A stretch of 22,675 nt of DNA from positions 1 through 22,675 of the forward strand of contig JAFGWS010000140.1 in NCBI GenBank assembly GCA_016937035.1. The letters are read 5' to 3'. A model generated the notes under the pieces. The model did not search any database and had not been told where the DNA came from. It saw only the letters and a program-made list of their open reading frames with translations. Shown piece by piece: positions 14,341-22,613 of this stretch. Made by a program: the position numbers and the translations under genes. Positions within the stretch are counted from its first letter, which is position 1. Each line of letters starts with the position of its first letter. Origin of the DNA: Pontiellaceae bacterium. GTDB taxonomy: Bacteria; Verrucomicrobiota; Kiritimatiellia; Kiritimatiellales; Pontiellaceae.

Positions 14341-16536
14341 ATGAAAGATGGAAAAATCTATATTCAAATGTTCAGTCTGCACGGCTTGATCCGCAGTGAA
14401 AATCTGGAAATGGGACGTGATGCCGATACCGGCGGGCAGATTAAATATGTGCTGGAGGAGGGGCTCGAACTCTCCCGGCTGCCGGAGGTGGCGCGAGTTG
14501 ATCTCTTCACGCGGCGCATCAACGATCCGGCGGTTTCATCGGACTACGGTGAACCGATTGAGGAGGTGACTGATCAGTTTCGGATTGTTCGGGTTCCGTG
14601 TGGGGGTCGGAAATATCTGCGCAAGGAACTGCTCTGGCGCCATCTGGACGAGTATATCGATAAGTCGCTCAAGTTTATCAAAAAAGAGGGACGCCTTCCG
14701 GATATTGTGCACGGACATTATGCCGATGCGGGCTACGTGGCCATGTGGCTCAGTCGATTGTTTGGGGTCCCCTTTATTTTTACCGGGCACTCGTTGGGGC
14801 GATCAAAGAAACAGAAGCTGTTGGCGGACGGTATGCCGGAGGAAAAAATTGTTCGGCAATATTTTATTAATCAACGCATCGAAGCAGAGGAAGAGGTGCT
14901 GAACTCGGCGGATCTGGTGGTGACGAGTACGCGCCAAGAGGTTGACGAACAGTATGGCCAGTATGAACAGCGAGAAGGTCCAAAATACCGCGTCATTCCG
15001 CCGGGCCTCGATTTGGAAAAATTTCATCCATACTACCATTCGCAACATCCCAATATGGAACATGATGAAGGGGCGCTGCTGACCCATGCCTCGCTGCTGC
15101 GCGAGCTGGAGCGCTTCTTTAAATCGAAGGATAAACCCCTGATTTTGGCGCTGTGCCGCCCGGATAAACGCAAAAATATTACCGGCTTGATTCAAGCGTA
15201 CGGAGCGGATCGAGAACTGCAGGCCATGGCGAACCTGGCCATTTTTGCCGGCATCCGAAAAGACATTACGCAGATGGGCGAGAACGAGCAGGAAGTGCTC
15301 ACCGAAATGTTGCTGATGATGGACAAGTATGATCTGTACGGCAAAATGGCGATCCCTAAGAAACATGATTTTCAACATGAGGTTCCCGAGCTGTATCGGA
15401 TTGCCGCGGCAAGCAAAGGAGTTTTTGTGAATGCGGCGCTCACCGAGCCGTTTGGGCTTACGCTGCTCGAAGCCGCCGCGGCAGGACTCCCGCTGGTCGC
15501 GACCGATGACGGCGGTCCGCGCGATATTTTGTCGAACTGTGAAAACGGCGAACTGGTGGATCCGACTCAACCCAAAAAGATTGCTGCGGCCATCAAACGC
15601 ATTGTCTCAAATTCCGAGCTGTGGGAGGACTATTCTAAAAACGGCATTTTGAATGTTCGAAAACATTACACGTGGGAAACACACGCCATGACTTATCTGG
15701 ATGAAATCAGCTGCATTATTGCCGAAGACCAGCCCATCGCCACGAAAACGGCTCGTCCGCCGGCTATTATCGGGCGCCGACTGGCCCGGCTTGACCATTT
15801 CCTCATTACGGACATCGACAATACGCTGATTGGTGATGACAACGCACAGCTTGAAGAACTGGTGGAGTTTCTTCGGGAACATCGAGATCAGATTGGCTTC
15901 GGCATTGCAACGGGGCGGACCATTCAGTCGGCCACTGAGATTTTGGACGAATTTGATCTGCCGGAACCTGACGTGATGATCACTTCTGTCGGGTCGGAGA
16001 TTTACTACGGTGCGGCGCGGCATACGGATCAGGGTTGGCGGGCGCATATTGCCCATCAATGGAATCGCGCAAAGATTCAGAAGATTCTCGATGGACTCGA
16101 CTTTCTCGAATATCAGGAGGAGGACACGCAGCGTGAATTTAAGGTCAGCTACAACATGGACCCCGGCAAGGATCGATTGACGACGGTGCATCATCTGCTT
16201 CAGTCCAACCGTTGCCGATATACGCTGATTTATTCGCACGAGCAATTTCTCGACATTCTTCCGCACCGCGCCTCCAAAGGGAAGGCAATCCGCTATCTGA
16301 GCTATAAATGGAACATTCCGCTGTCGAACATCATCGTCTCGGGCGACTCCGGGAACGATGCGGAAATGCTGCGGGGCGACATGGCCGGCGTGGTGGTCGG
16401 CAATTACAGCCGCGAGCTTGAACGCTTCCGCGGAGCCCGAAAAATTTATTTTGCACAGGCCGAATGCGCCGGCGGCATTCTTGAGGGGCTCCGACATTAC
16501 CGTTGGCGGGAACAACTGAAAGGAAAGCCTGCATGA
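14341..16536 (+). CDS. sps: Sucrose-phosphate synthase fused to sucrose-phosphate phosphatase domain
   Basis: A 731-residue two-domain enzyme. Residues 1-460 are a GT4 (GT-B) glycosyltransferase of the sucrose-phosphate synthase type: DTGGQIKYV (29-37), VHGHYADAG (123-131), FTGHSLGRSKKQKLL (147-161), RPDKRKN (273-279) and the E-x7-E pair E369/E377 in ALTEPFGLTLLEA. It would join UDP- or ADP-glucose to fructose-6-P. Residues 478-731 are a HAD phosphatase of the SPP type with all four motifs intact: DIDNT (491-495), T524 in ATGRT, K646/K648, and GDSGND (668-673). It would release sucrose from sucrose-6-P, so one polypeptide could make sucrose. In many bacterial and plant SPS proteins the phosphatase-like domain is inactive; here the catalytic aspartates are present. 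AGGAG six bases before the ATG sets the start. The 3' end overlaps the next gene by ATGA. Confidence 0.93.
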   Translation: MKDGKIYIQMFSLHGLIRSENLEMGRDADTGGQIKYVLEEGLELSRLPEVARVDLFTRRINDPAVSSDYGEPIEEVTDQFRIVRVPCGGRKYLRKELLWRHLDEYIDKSLKFIKKEGRLPDIVHGHYADAGYVAMWLSRLFGVPFIFTGHSLGRSKKQKLLADGMPEEKIVRQYFINQRIEAEEEVLNSADLVVTSTRQEVDEQYGQYEQREGPKYRVIPPGLDLEKFHPYYHSQHPNMEHDEGALLTHASLLRELERFFKSKDKPLILALCRPDKRKNITGLIQAYGADRELQAMANLAIFAGIRKDITQMGENEQEVLTEMLLMMDKYDLYGKMAIPKKHDFQHEVPELYRIAAASKGVFVNAALTEPFGLTLLEAAAAGLPLVATDDGGPRDILSNCENGELVDPTQPKKIAAAIKRIVSNSELWEDYSKNGILNVRKHYTWETHAMTYLDEISCIIAEDQPIATKTARPPAIIGRRLARLDHFLITDIDNTLIGDDNAQLEELVEFLREHRDQIGFGIATGRTIQSATEILDEFDLPEPDVMITSVGSEIYYGAARHTDQGWRAHIAHQWNRAKIQKILDGLDFLEYQEEDTQREFKVSYNMDPGKDRLTTVHHLLQSNRCRYTLIYSHEQFLDILPHRASKGKAIRYLSYKWNIPLSNIIVSGDSGNDAEMLRGDMAGVVVGNYSRELERFRGARKIYFAQAECAGGILEGLRHYRWREQLKGKPA

Positions 16537-17972
16537 ACCTGCAAAACAAAGTACAACTGATTACCTATCCAGACAGCCTCGGCGGAAACCTGCTGACACT
16601 GCATTATGTGCTGCGCAAATATCTGCCCGAAATCATCGGCGGTGTGCATATTCTGCCGTTCTATCCCTCCTCCGCCGACCGCGGCTTTGCGCCGATAACG
16701 CATGACCAAGTTGATCCGCAATTTGGGTCTTGGCACGATTTGGAAAAAATCGGCGAGGATTTTGATTTGGTCATTGATTTTATGGTCAACCATATCTCGC
16801 GCCAATCGCACTATTTTCAGGATTATCTGGAGCGGGGCGAGCATTCGGAATATGCGGACATGTTTCTGGGCTTCCAAAAATTCGGTCCGGAAGGAATCAG
16901 CGATGAGGATCTTGCCAAGGTCTACACGCGCAAGCCGAGACCGCCATACCTTGAGATACAACGCCCTGATGGCAGTAGTGAGCGCGTCTGGTGCACCTTC
17001 GACTATGAGCAGATTGATCTCGACTGGAATTCGCCGCTGACCCGAGCCTTCATGCGCAATTCGCTCATTCGCCTCGGTCGGACGCCGGCTAAAATGATTC
17101 GGCTTGATGCGTTTGCCTATACTTCCGTGGAAATTGGAACCGATTGTTTCTTCCGCGAACCGGCCGTATGGGAACTCTTGGAGTGGCTTAAAGACTGTGT
17201 CGCTCCGTTTGGTGCCGATGTGCTGCCCGAAGTGCATGAGGAGCATACCTATCAGCTTAAACTGGCTGATAAAGGCTATTGGTGCTACGATTTTGCACTG
17301 CCCATGCTGGTACTGCACTCATTGCTGCACCACACTGGGAAGCGTCTACGCGACTGGCTTAAAATCTGCCCGCACAAGCAGTTTACTACGCTCGACACGC
17401 ACGACGGCATCGGCATTGTGGATGTGGCCGGGCTGATGAGTCAGGACGAAATTGATGCCACGATGGAGGAACTTTTCGAAAAAGGATCTAACGCCAAGCG
17501 AATTTACTCCGGGCCCGAATATCAGAATCTGGACGTGTATCAGATTAACTGCACCTACTATTCCGCGCTCAACCACAACGACGATGCATACCTTGCCGCT
17601 CGCGCAATCCAGTTCTTTACACCCGGCATTCCGCAGGTGTATTACGTCGGCTGGCTCGCCGGAGAAAATGATATGGAGCTGGTTGAACACACCCGCAACG
17701 GGCGTGACATTAATCGCCACAATTATTCCGTTGAAGAAATTGAGCATCAGGTGCAGCGGCCGGTGGTGCAGCGACTGATGAAACTCATGGCCTTTCGCAG
17801 TAAGCATCCCGCCTTCAACGGCAAATTTTCAATGCTGGATGCGCAGGACAACGAGCTCGAGCTACAGTGGGAAAACGGGGTGCACGCTGCCCGTGTGCAG
17901 ATTAATCTGACGACGTACAAATCCGTCCTTCACTACACAGAAAACGGAACGCAAATGAGCGTAACCGTCTGA
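16533..17972 (+). CDS. sucP: Sucrose phosphorylase (GH13_18)
   Basis: A 479-residue GH13 subfamily 18 phosphorylase, closely resembling sucrose phosphorylase: NKVQLITYPDSLGGNL at the N-terminus, GGVHILPFYPSSADRGFAPI, then FMVNHISRQSHYFQDYL. The catalytic set is complete: nucleophile D192 in MIRLDAFAY, acid/base E233 in LPEVHEEH, and the stabilising D291 in LDTHDGIG. Further family blocks are LDVYQINCTYYSAL, PGIPQVYYVGWLAGENDMELV and NGRDINRH. It converts sucrose and phosphate to glucose-1-P and fructose in the cytoplasm. The subfamily also holds sucrose-6F-phosphate and glucosylglycerate phosphorylases, which cannot be excluded by eye. The frame opens at 16503, but the ATG at 16533 is chosen: it overlaps the sps stop as ATGA, is preceded by AAAGGAAAG, and starts at the conserved N-terminus. 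The stop is 6 bp from the convergent kinase stop. Confidence 0.9.
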   Translation: MNLQNKVQLITYPDSLGGNLLTLHYVLRKYLPEIIGGVHILPFYPSSADRGFAPITHDQVDPQFGSWHDLEKIGEDFDLVIDFMVNHISRQSHYFQDYLERGEHSEYADMFLGFQKFGPEGISDEDLAKVYTRKPRPPYLEIQRPDGSSERVWCTFDYEQIDLDWNSPLTRAFMRNSLIRLGRTPAKMIRLDAFAYTSVEIGTDCFFREPAVWELLEWLKDCVAPFGADVLPEVHEEHTYQLKLADKGYWCYDFALPMLVLHSLLHHTGKRLRDWLKICPHKQFTTLDTHDGIGIVDVAGLMSQDEIDATMEELFEKGSNAKRIYSGPEYQNLDVYQINCTYYSALNHNDDAYLAARAIQFFTPGIPQVYYVGWLAGENDMELVEHTRNGRDINRHNYSVEEIEHQVQRPVVQRLMKLMAFRSKHPAFNGKFSMLDAQDNELELQWENGVHAARVQINLTTYKSVLHYTENGTQMSVTV

Positions 17973-17978
17973 TGCGAA

Positions 17979-18890
17979 TCAGAGGCGGCACATCTTTTTA
18001 AAGGTGTCGAGGCGCGCGTCGATCTGTGCGCGGTCGAGATCAATAAGGCGTTCCAAACTGAATTCTTCGACGCCGAACGAGGCGACGATGGTGCCGTAGG
18101 CGAGTGCGCTGCGAATGGAGGCGAGATCGATTTTTCCAGCGGCGGCAAGTGCGCCCATGAATCCGCCGGCAAAGGTGTCACCCGCGCCGGTGGGATCTTT
18201 GAAGCTATCGAGCGGAAAGGCGTGGAGCAGGAAGATTGCTTCTTTGGAGAAGAGCATGGAGCCGTTGCCGCCTTTTTTGATGAGCACATATTCGGGGCCG
18301 AGTTCAAGCAGCGCATGTGCGGCCTTTACGAGTGAGCGCTCGCCCGTAAAGAGTTCGGCTTCAGATTCGTTGAGGGTGAGCATGTGACATTTGCTGATGA
18401 CCTTTTCGAGATCGGGGCGGTCGATGTTGATCCAAAGGTCCATAGTATCGATCAGGATAAAACGCGGATTATGGACCTGTTCGAGGACGTGGAGCTGAAG
18501 CGCGGGGTGAATGTTGCCGAGGAAGAGGTAGGGTGCATTGCGGTATTTTTCGGGCAGCTCCGGGGAAAAGGTCTCGAAAACGTTGAGCTCGGTGGAGAGC
18601 GTACGGCGGTTGTCCATGTTTTCTTCATAGACGCCGGACCAGCGGAAGGTCTGGCCTTCGACGGTTTGGAGCCCTTCAAGATCAATGTTCATGTGGGTCC
18701 ACGTATCGCGATATTCCTGCGGAAAATCGGTGCCGACGACGCCGACCATGCCGGTCTGGGTGAAGAATGAGGCGGCGGCACAGGCATAGCTGGCGGAGCC
18801 TCCGAGGATTTCTTCGCGCTTTTCGGTGGGGGTTTCGATGGTATCGATTCCAATGGAACCGACAATGGTCAGGTCTATGTTGTTTGTCAT
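17979..18890 (-). CDS. PfkB-family sugar/nucleoside kinase, substrate unknown
   Basis: A 303-residue PfkB/ribokinase-fold kinase, distinct from the fructokinase upstream. Visible motifs: GSIGIDTIE at the N-terminus, GGSASYACAAASFF (30-43), the NxxE motif in LTLNESE (N174-E177), and DPTGAGDTFAGGF (232-244) with D238 as catalytic base. The substrate cannot be read from sequence. The frame extends 49 codons further upstream, into the UbiA gene, but the ATG at 18890 is preceded by GGAG at suitable spacing and starts the conserved fold, so it is the likely start. The gap to the upstream HAD-UbiA gene is 14 bp, which indicates co-transcription. That context makes a ribose- or other sugar-related role for a polyprenyl-linked pathway conceivable, but this is inference. 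It is the last gene of the minus-strand operon. Confidence 0.88.
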   Translation of the reverse strand: MTNNIDLTIVGSIGIDTIETPTEKREEILGGSASYACAAASFFTQTGMVGVVGTDFPQEYRDTWTHMNIDLEGLQTVEGQTFRWSGVYEENMDNRRTLSTELNVFETFSPELPEKYRNAPYLFLGNIHPALQLHVLEQVHNPRFILIDTMDLWINIDRPDLEKVISKCHMLTLNESEAELFTGERSLVKAAHALLELGPEYVLIKKGGNGSMLFSKEAIFLLHAFPLDSFKDPTGAGDTFAGGFMGALAAAGKIDLASIRSALAYGTIVASFGVEEFSLERLIDLDRAQIDARLDTFKKMCRL

Positions 18891-18904
18891 ATGGAACTCC
18901 AAGT

Positions 18905-20323
18905 TTACATGGCCAGCAGAATGGCGATCACGCCGATTGCGCCGACCAGATAGGTTTGCGGATCTTTGGCCGCAAAGGCAAGCGGATCGTCGTCCACTTT
19001 TCCGCGCCAGGCCAAATGCCAGATGCGGGTGACCCAATAGAGCAGCAGCGGGCAGAAGAGCCAGAGAATGTGCGGGCGGCTGTAGAGCTGCGTAACTTTG
19101 TCGCTGCCGAGATATAGGGTAAAGACGAATACGGCGATATAGCCGGCGGCCGCGCCGAAGGATTGCAGCAGCGGCAGGTCGTCGCGCCGATAACCGCGTT
19201 CGCGCTTCGTGTGGTCGATCTCCTCGTTTTCCATTTCGCGCAGCTCGGATACGCGTTTCACGATCGCCAAGCTGAGGAAGAGGAAAATGGAGAATTCAAT
19301 GAACCATTCGGATGAGGTGATACCCGCACCGACGGAGCCGGCAAAGATGCGCATCGTGTAGAGGATGGCGAGCGTCAGTACATCGGCGATGGCAATCTGT
19401 TTAAGACGGCAGGAATAGAGCGTGGTGATCACAAAATAGGTGAGCATTACGCCAGTAAAAGAGAGCGATAGGGAAAGGCTGATCCCGATGCTGGCTGCGA
19501 AGAGAATCGGGATCATGAGTGCACCGAGCGTGATCGGCAGTTCGCCGGCAGCAAAGGGGCGTTTGCACTTGCGCGGATGATGCTGGTCGGCGCTGAGATC
19601 AAAAAGGTCGTTCAGGATGTAGATCGTCGAAGCGGCCAAGCTGAAAGAGAAAAAGGCGAGCAGGGAGTCGGCGATACAGCCGAGATCCGTGAAACGGTGC
19701 GCCAGCAGCATCGGCGAGAAGATGAGTACATTTTTGAGCCATTGGTGGCAGCGCATGGCCTTGAGGAGCATGCGGACGAAGGGGCGGCGCTCTTCGAAAA
19801 TATGGGCGGCCTTGTCGGCATACGCTTTTTTTGCGGCCGCACTGGGGTTTACGAGGATCACTTCTTCAGCGGCGTCCCAGAGGGGAAAGTCAGCGGCGTC
19901 ATTGCCGGCATAGGCGAAGCGGTCAAAGCGTTCGTGGATGGCTTCCAGTTTGCGGTTATGGCGCATGTTCTGTTCCGCGCAGCTGGCAATCGTTTCGGAA
20001 AAGAGGCCTAGGTGATTGGCGACGGCCTCGGCGGTTCGATAGTTTGAGGCAGTGGCGAGAACGAGTTTGCGGCCCCCGGCGTGTTCTTTGCGCAGCCACT
20101 TCAGGAAGGTTTGGTTGTAGGGCAGGACCGGCGCGTCGAGCGCAACGCGCTGCATAACCTGATCTTTAAGATGGGCTTTGCCTTTTAAATACCAGCCGGG
20201 AATGCGGAAGATGCTCATGAAATCGCGACGAAGCAGGAGGAAGAGCGCCTGGTGCAGCGTATCAATCTTTACCAGCGTTCCATCGAGGTCGACGCACAGC
20301 GGAATGGATTCTTTATGGCTCAT
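18905..20323 (-). CDS. HAD phosphatase-UbiA prenyltransferase fusion (decaprenyl-phosphate phosphoribosyltransferase-like)
   Basis: A 472-residue bifunctional membrane protein. Residues 8-175 are a HAD-type phosphatase: DLDGT (12-16, with D12 as likely nucleophile and D14), the TASN block (about 91-94), and GNDAADFPLW (140-149). Residues 180-472 are a UbiA-type polytopic prenyltransferase. CHQWLKNVLIFSPML (192-206) precedes the first Asp-rich motif NDLFDLSADQHHPRKCKRP (238-256), then YSCRLKQIAIADVL, KRVSELRE and RGY. The RxxQWxKN and NDxxDxxxDxxHPxKxxRP pattern is that of decaprenyl-phosphate 5-phosphoribose synthases (Rv3806c-like), which attach PRPP to polyprenyl phosphate; the fused HAD domain would then remove the 5-phosphate. 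The substrate is inferred from these motifs. It overlaps fxsA by ATGA (20320-20323) and sits in the inner membrane. Confidence 0.88.
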   Translation of the reverse strand: MSHKESIPLCVDLDGTLVKIDTLHQALFLLLRRDFMSIFRIPGWYLKGKAHLKDQVMQRVALDAPVLPYNQTFLKWLRKEHAGGRKLVLATASNYRTAEAVANHLGLFSETIASCAEQNMRHNRKLEAIHERFDRFAYAGNDAADFPLWDAAEEVILVNPSAAAKKAYADKAAHIFEERRPFVRMLLKAMRCHQWLKNVLIFSPMLLAHRFTDLGCIADSLLAFFSFSLAASTIYILNDLFDLSADQHHPRKCKRPFAAGELPITLGALMIPILFAASIGISLSLSLSFTGVMLTYFVITTLYSCRLKQIAIADVLTLAILYTMRIFAGSVGAGITSSEWFIEFSIFLFLSLAIVKRVSELREMENEEIDHTKRERGYRRDDLPLLQSFGAAAGYIAVFVFTLYLGSDKVTQLYSRPHILWLFCPLLLYWVTRIWHLAWRGKVDDDPLAFAAKDPQTYLVGAIGVIAILLAM

Positions 20324-20730
20324 AAGTCGTTAGGGCCGCGGACATGAATTTGTATATGGCCGTTACGCACCTTTTCTTCCAGCTTTTTTCGAATCCATCC
20401 GCGGATGGCCTTGCGGACAACGGGGATGAGCAGGGCAAAACCGACAGTGTCGGTGATAAGACCGGGCGTGATCAGAAAGGCTCCGGCGATCAACAGCATA
20501 ATGCCGTCGATCATTTGCGGAGCAGGCGTGTTTCCGCGCTGCATTTCCTGCCTGATTTTAAAGAGCAGGGCGATACCCTGCCGTCGGACCATGGATGCAC
20601 CGACCACGCCGGTCAGCACAACCAACAGGACCGTCGGACCGAAGCCGATTAATCCATCCACCTTGATCAGGAGTACCAATTCAATAATCGGCAATCCAAT
20701 AAAGAGGGCAATAAGGTATTGAATCGGCAT
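20320..20730 (-). CDS. fxsA: FxsA family inner-membrane protein
   Basis: A 136-residue membrane protein of the FxsA family (in E. coli a suppressor of F-plasmid exclusion of phage T7). Family features: an N-terminal helix with LPIIELVLLIKV (13-24), a second helix FGPTVLLVVLTGVVGASMVRRQG (30-52), then an amphipathic loop with GNTPAPQMIDG (66-76), and a third hydrophobic segment LLIAGAFLITPGLITDTVGFALLIPVVRK (79-107) containing the conserved PGxxTD motif. A basic cytoplasmic tail follows. The cellular role is not well established. It starts 12 bp after the PpiD-like gene and ends in a 4-bp overlap with the UbiA gene, so it belongs to the same transcript. Confidence 0.93.
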   Translation of the reverse strand: MPIQYLIALFIGLPIIELVLLIKVDGLIGFGPTVLLVVLTGVVGASMVRRQGIALLFKIRQEMQRGNTPAPQMIDGIMLLIAGAFLITPGLITDTVGFALLIPVVRKAIRGWIRKKLEEKVRNGHIQIHVRGPNDL

Positions 20731-20742
20731 GACCCCAAACGA

Positions 20743-22485
20743 TTATTTGCTGAGCATGTCTTCCAATGCAGCTTCTTTGCGCAGGCTTGCCTGCCATGCA
20801 CTGCTGAGCCGCGTTGCTTCATCAATAAGGACCTGGCTTTTTATGTCCTTGAGTTCATCTTCTGTGGCAGCGGAGAAATCCGCAGGTGTCTTATTGGTGG
20901 CATAAGCCACCACATATTCCAAGACAGTGTCCCCTTCCTCGTCCTCTTCATCCAGCGGTTTTACTCGGATGATCAGTTGATCCGCCAAGTCGTCGGATTC
21001 CAGTGATATCGTTTGTTGGGCAATAACAGATTCCTCGTAATCAGTCGGCAGGTTTTCTTGGGAGAAGGGGCCTACGGAGCTGATTTCCAAGTCGAGATCG
21101 AGTAGGCCGATGGCGTCTTCGAATGTGCTTCCGTTATTCAGGGCTTCCTGAACGTCAGCAAGAATCTCTCTGGCCTTTTCCTGATACGCATTTTCGATGG
21201 CTTGCTCGGTGGCGGCCAGAGTGACTTGCGCCTCAACCTCTTCGTAGGTTTCCGGGGGATAGGCCTTATTGATTTCAATACACTCCATCAGATAAACAGC
21301 ATTTTCCAAGCGAAGAACTTCGGTAAAGCAAGTGTAGGGGGATTGTTCGCGGGTAGCCGGGATGGTGAACGCATATTGGGTCAGCTTAAATGCATCGTCC
21401 GTCGAATCATACGTGCCGTCAAGCGGTTCAGTCCATGGGATCGCTGCGGAAGTGGTTACCGGAATGTCGCTCGCATTGGCCAAGTCTTCCATCGATTGCA
21501 ATCCTTTGCCCAGCTGTTTGAAAAATTTGGCAGCATCGGCATATGCTTTGTCTCTTCCCTTGTATTTGGTCAGATCCGCAACAATCTCGCCTCGAACTTT
21601 TTCAAGCGGTTTGTATGTGGGTTCAGTATCTTCTTCTGTCTCGGCTTCGAGGGCTGTGTCTTCCTCATCCAAGGACTTTTCAATCAAGTAGTTGGATTTG
21701 GTTGCTTCATAGTACTGTGAAATCTCTTCTTCGGTAATGACCACATCATTGGTGTAATCGGATACCGGGAAGGCCACAAACTGGATCACTCTGGTTTCCG
21801 GGAAGGTAAACTCGCTCTTGTGTTCCTCGAAATAACTCTGTTTGTACTCGAGCGTTACTTCCGGTTCAGGGGCGAGTTCGCGCGGGATGGCAGTGTAAGC
21901 AACCGTAAGCATATCATTTCGTTTGTGGTAGAGCTCTTCAATGTCGCTCTGGGTTGCCAGAGCACCTATCATTGACAACGGCTCAAGCATCTGGATGGTC
22001 AGAAGTTCACCCACGAAATCATAAAACTCATCGTCGGTGATGTTGATATCGTACTTGGGGAGCGTATTATTCAGGAAATCGTCATAACGGGCGCGGTCAA
22101 CTTTGCCTTCTTCGTTTTTGAAGTCCATTACAGTTAGAATGTATTCGTCGATCTGCTCTTTCGTTGCACGAAGGCCCATTTGCTCCGCTTTCTTTAGCTC
22201 CATCAGTCGGAACCAAGCCTCCTGAGGGACTAACTCGTTCGGAATATTCTGCCTGTCAAAAAGAAAGTGTAAGCGGACGTTTCGTTGAGCAGTGCTGAAT
22301 TCCTTCAAGGACACTTCTTCCCCGAAAATTTTACCAGCGATTTTGTCTCCGTTGTTTTGGTTGCTTCCGCCGGATCTTGCTCCGTTAAACGCAAAAATAA
22401 ACGCTATACTGATCAGCACCGCAAAAGCGCCCCAAACCTTCTTTGATTGCACGAGTCTGTGAAATTTTGAAATCATCATTGCCAT
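20743..22485 (-). CDS. PpiD/SurA-N-like membrane-anchored periplasmic folding factor
   Basis: A 580-residue protein with one N-terminal membrane helix (about 17-34, VWGAFAVLISIAFIFAFN) preceded by a basic cytoplasmic stub (KFHRLVQSKK), giving the PpiD topology with a large periplasmic part. The SurA-N-like helical chaperone domain spans about 48-200 (GKIFGEEVSLKEFSTAQRNV, WFRLMELKKAEQMGL, ITDDEFYDFVGELLTIQML), followed by a linker and an acidic region (about 272-290). The middle (about 225-410) is where a parvulin domain would lie, but no canonical SHILI-type parvulin motif is evident, so isomerase activity is doubtful. It probably assists secreted-protein folding. The ATG at 22485 was chosen over the upstream TTG (22509): it has GAGAGGA eight bases ahead and directly precedes the membrane anchor. 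The stop is 12 bp from fxsA. Confidence 0.8.
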   Translation of the reverse strand: MAMMISKFHRLVQSKKVWGAFAVLISIAFIFAFNGARSGGSNQNNGDKIAGKIFGEEVSLKEFSTAQRNVRLHFLFDRQNIPNELVPQEAWFRLMELKKAEQMGLRATKEQIDEYILTVMDFKNEEGKVDRARYDDFLNNTLPKYDINITDDEFYDFVGELLTIQMLEPLSMIGALATQSDIEELYHKRNDMLTVAYTAIPRELAPEPEVTLEYKQSYFEEHKSEFTFPETRVIQFVAFPVSDYTNDVVITEEEISQYYEATKSNYLIEKSLDEEDTALEAETEEDTEPTYKPLEKVRGEIVADLTKYKGRDKAYADAAKFFKQLGKGLQSMEDLANASDIPVTTSAAIPWTEPLDGTYDSTDDAFKLTQYAFTIPATREQSPYTCFTEVLRLENAVYLMECIEINKAYPPETYEEVEAQVTLAATEQAIENAYQEKAREILADVQEALNNGSTFEDAIGLLDLDLEISSVGPFSQENLPTDYEESVIAQQTISLESDDLADQLIIRVKPLDEEDEEGDTVLEYVVAYATNKTPADFSAATEDELKDIKSQVLIDEATRLSSAWQASLRKEAALEDMLSK

Positions 22486-22487
22486 GG

Positions 22488-22613
22488 TTATCGTCCTCTC
22501 CCTTTCCAATAGTTGTAAAAGAACCCGCAGACCGTACAGATTGCCCGGGGTCGGGTCAATCGGGAACTCACACGCTTTATGCGTTTCTCCAGGGCCTTTT
22601 TATTTGGACTCAT
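22488..22613 (-). CDS. Possible 41-residue basic CxxC small protein
   Basis: A 41-codon open frame: MSPNKKALEKRIKRVSS..., with CTVCG (residues 26-30) and an aromatic-basic end (FFYNYWKGRGR). Its ATG overlaps the stop of the upstream partial gene as ATGA (22610-22613), and its TAA lies two bases before the start of the PpiD-like gene; the GAGAGGA ribosome-binding site of that gene is inside it. This tight packing supports a translated ORF or a coupling leader. I know no family for it. The single CxxC could be half of a metal site. It might also be just a translational bridge between its neighbours. Confidence 0.4.
   Translation of the reverse strand: MSPNKKALEKRIKRVSSRLTRPRAICTVCGFFYNYWKGRGR

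Noticed and set aside
14803..16515. Two long minus-strand frames (14803-15570 and 15607-16515) opposite the SPS gene
   Set aside because: Both lie fully inside the SPS-SPP coding region and have no recognisable domains.
18891..19037. A 49-codon N-terminal extension of the PfkB-family kinase
   Set aside because: It reads through the end of the UbiA gene in another frame; the ATG at 18890 has a good ribosome-binding site and starts the conserved fold.
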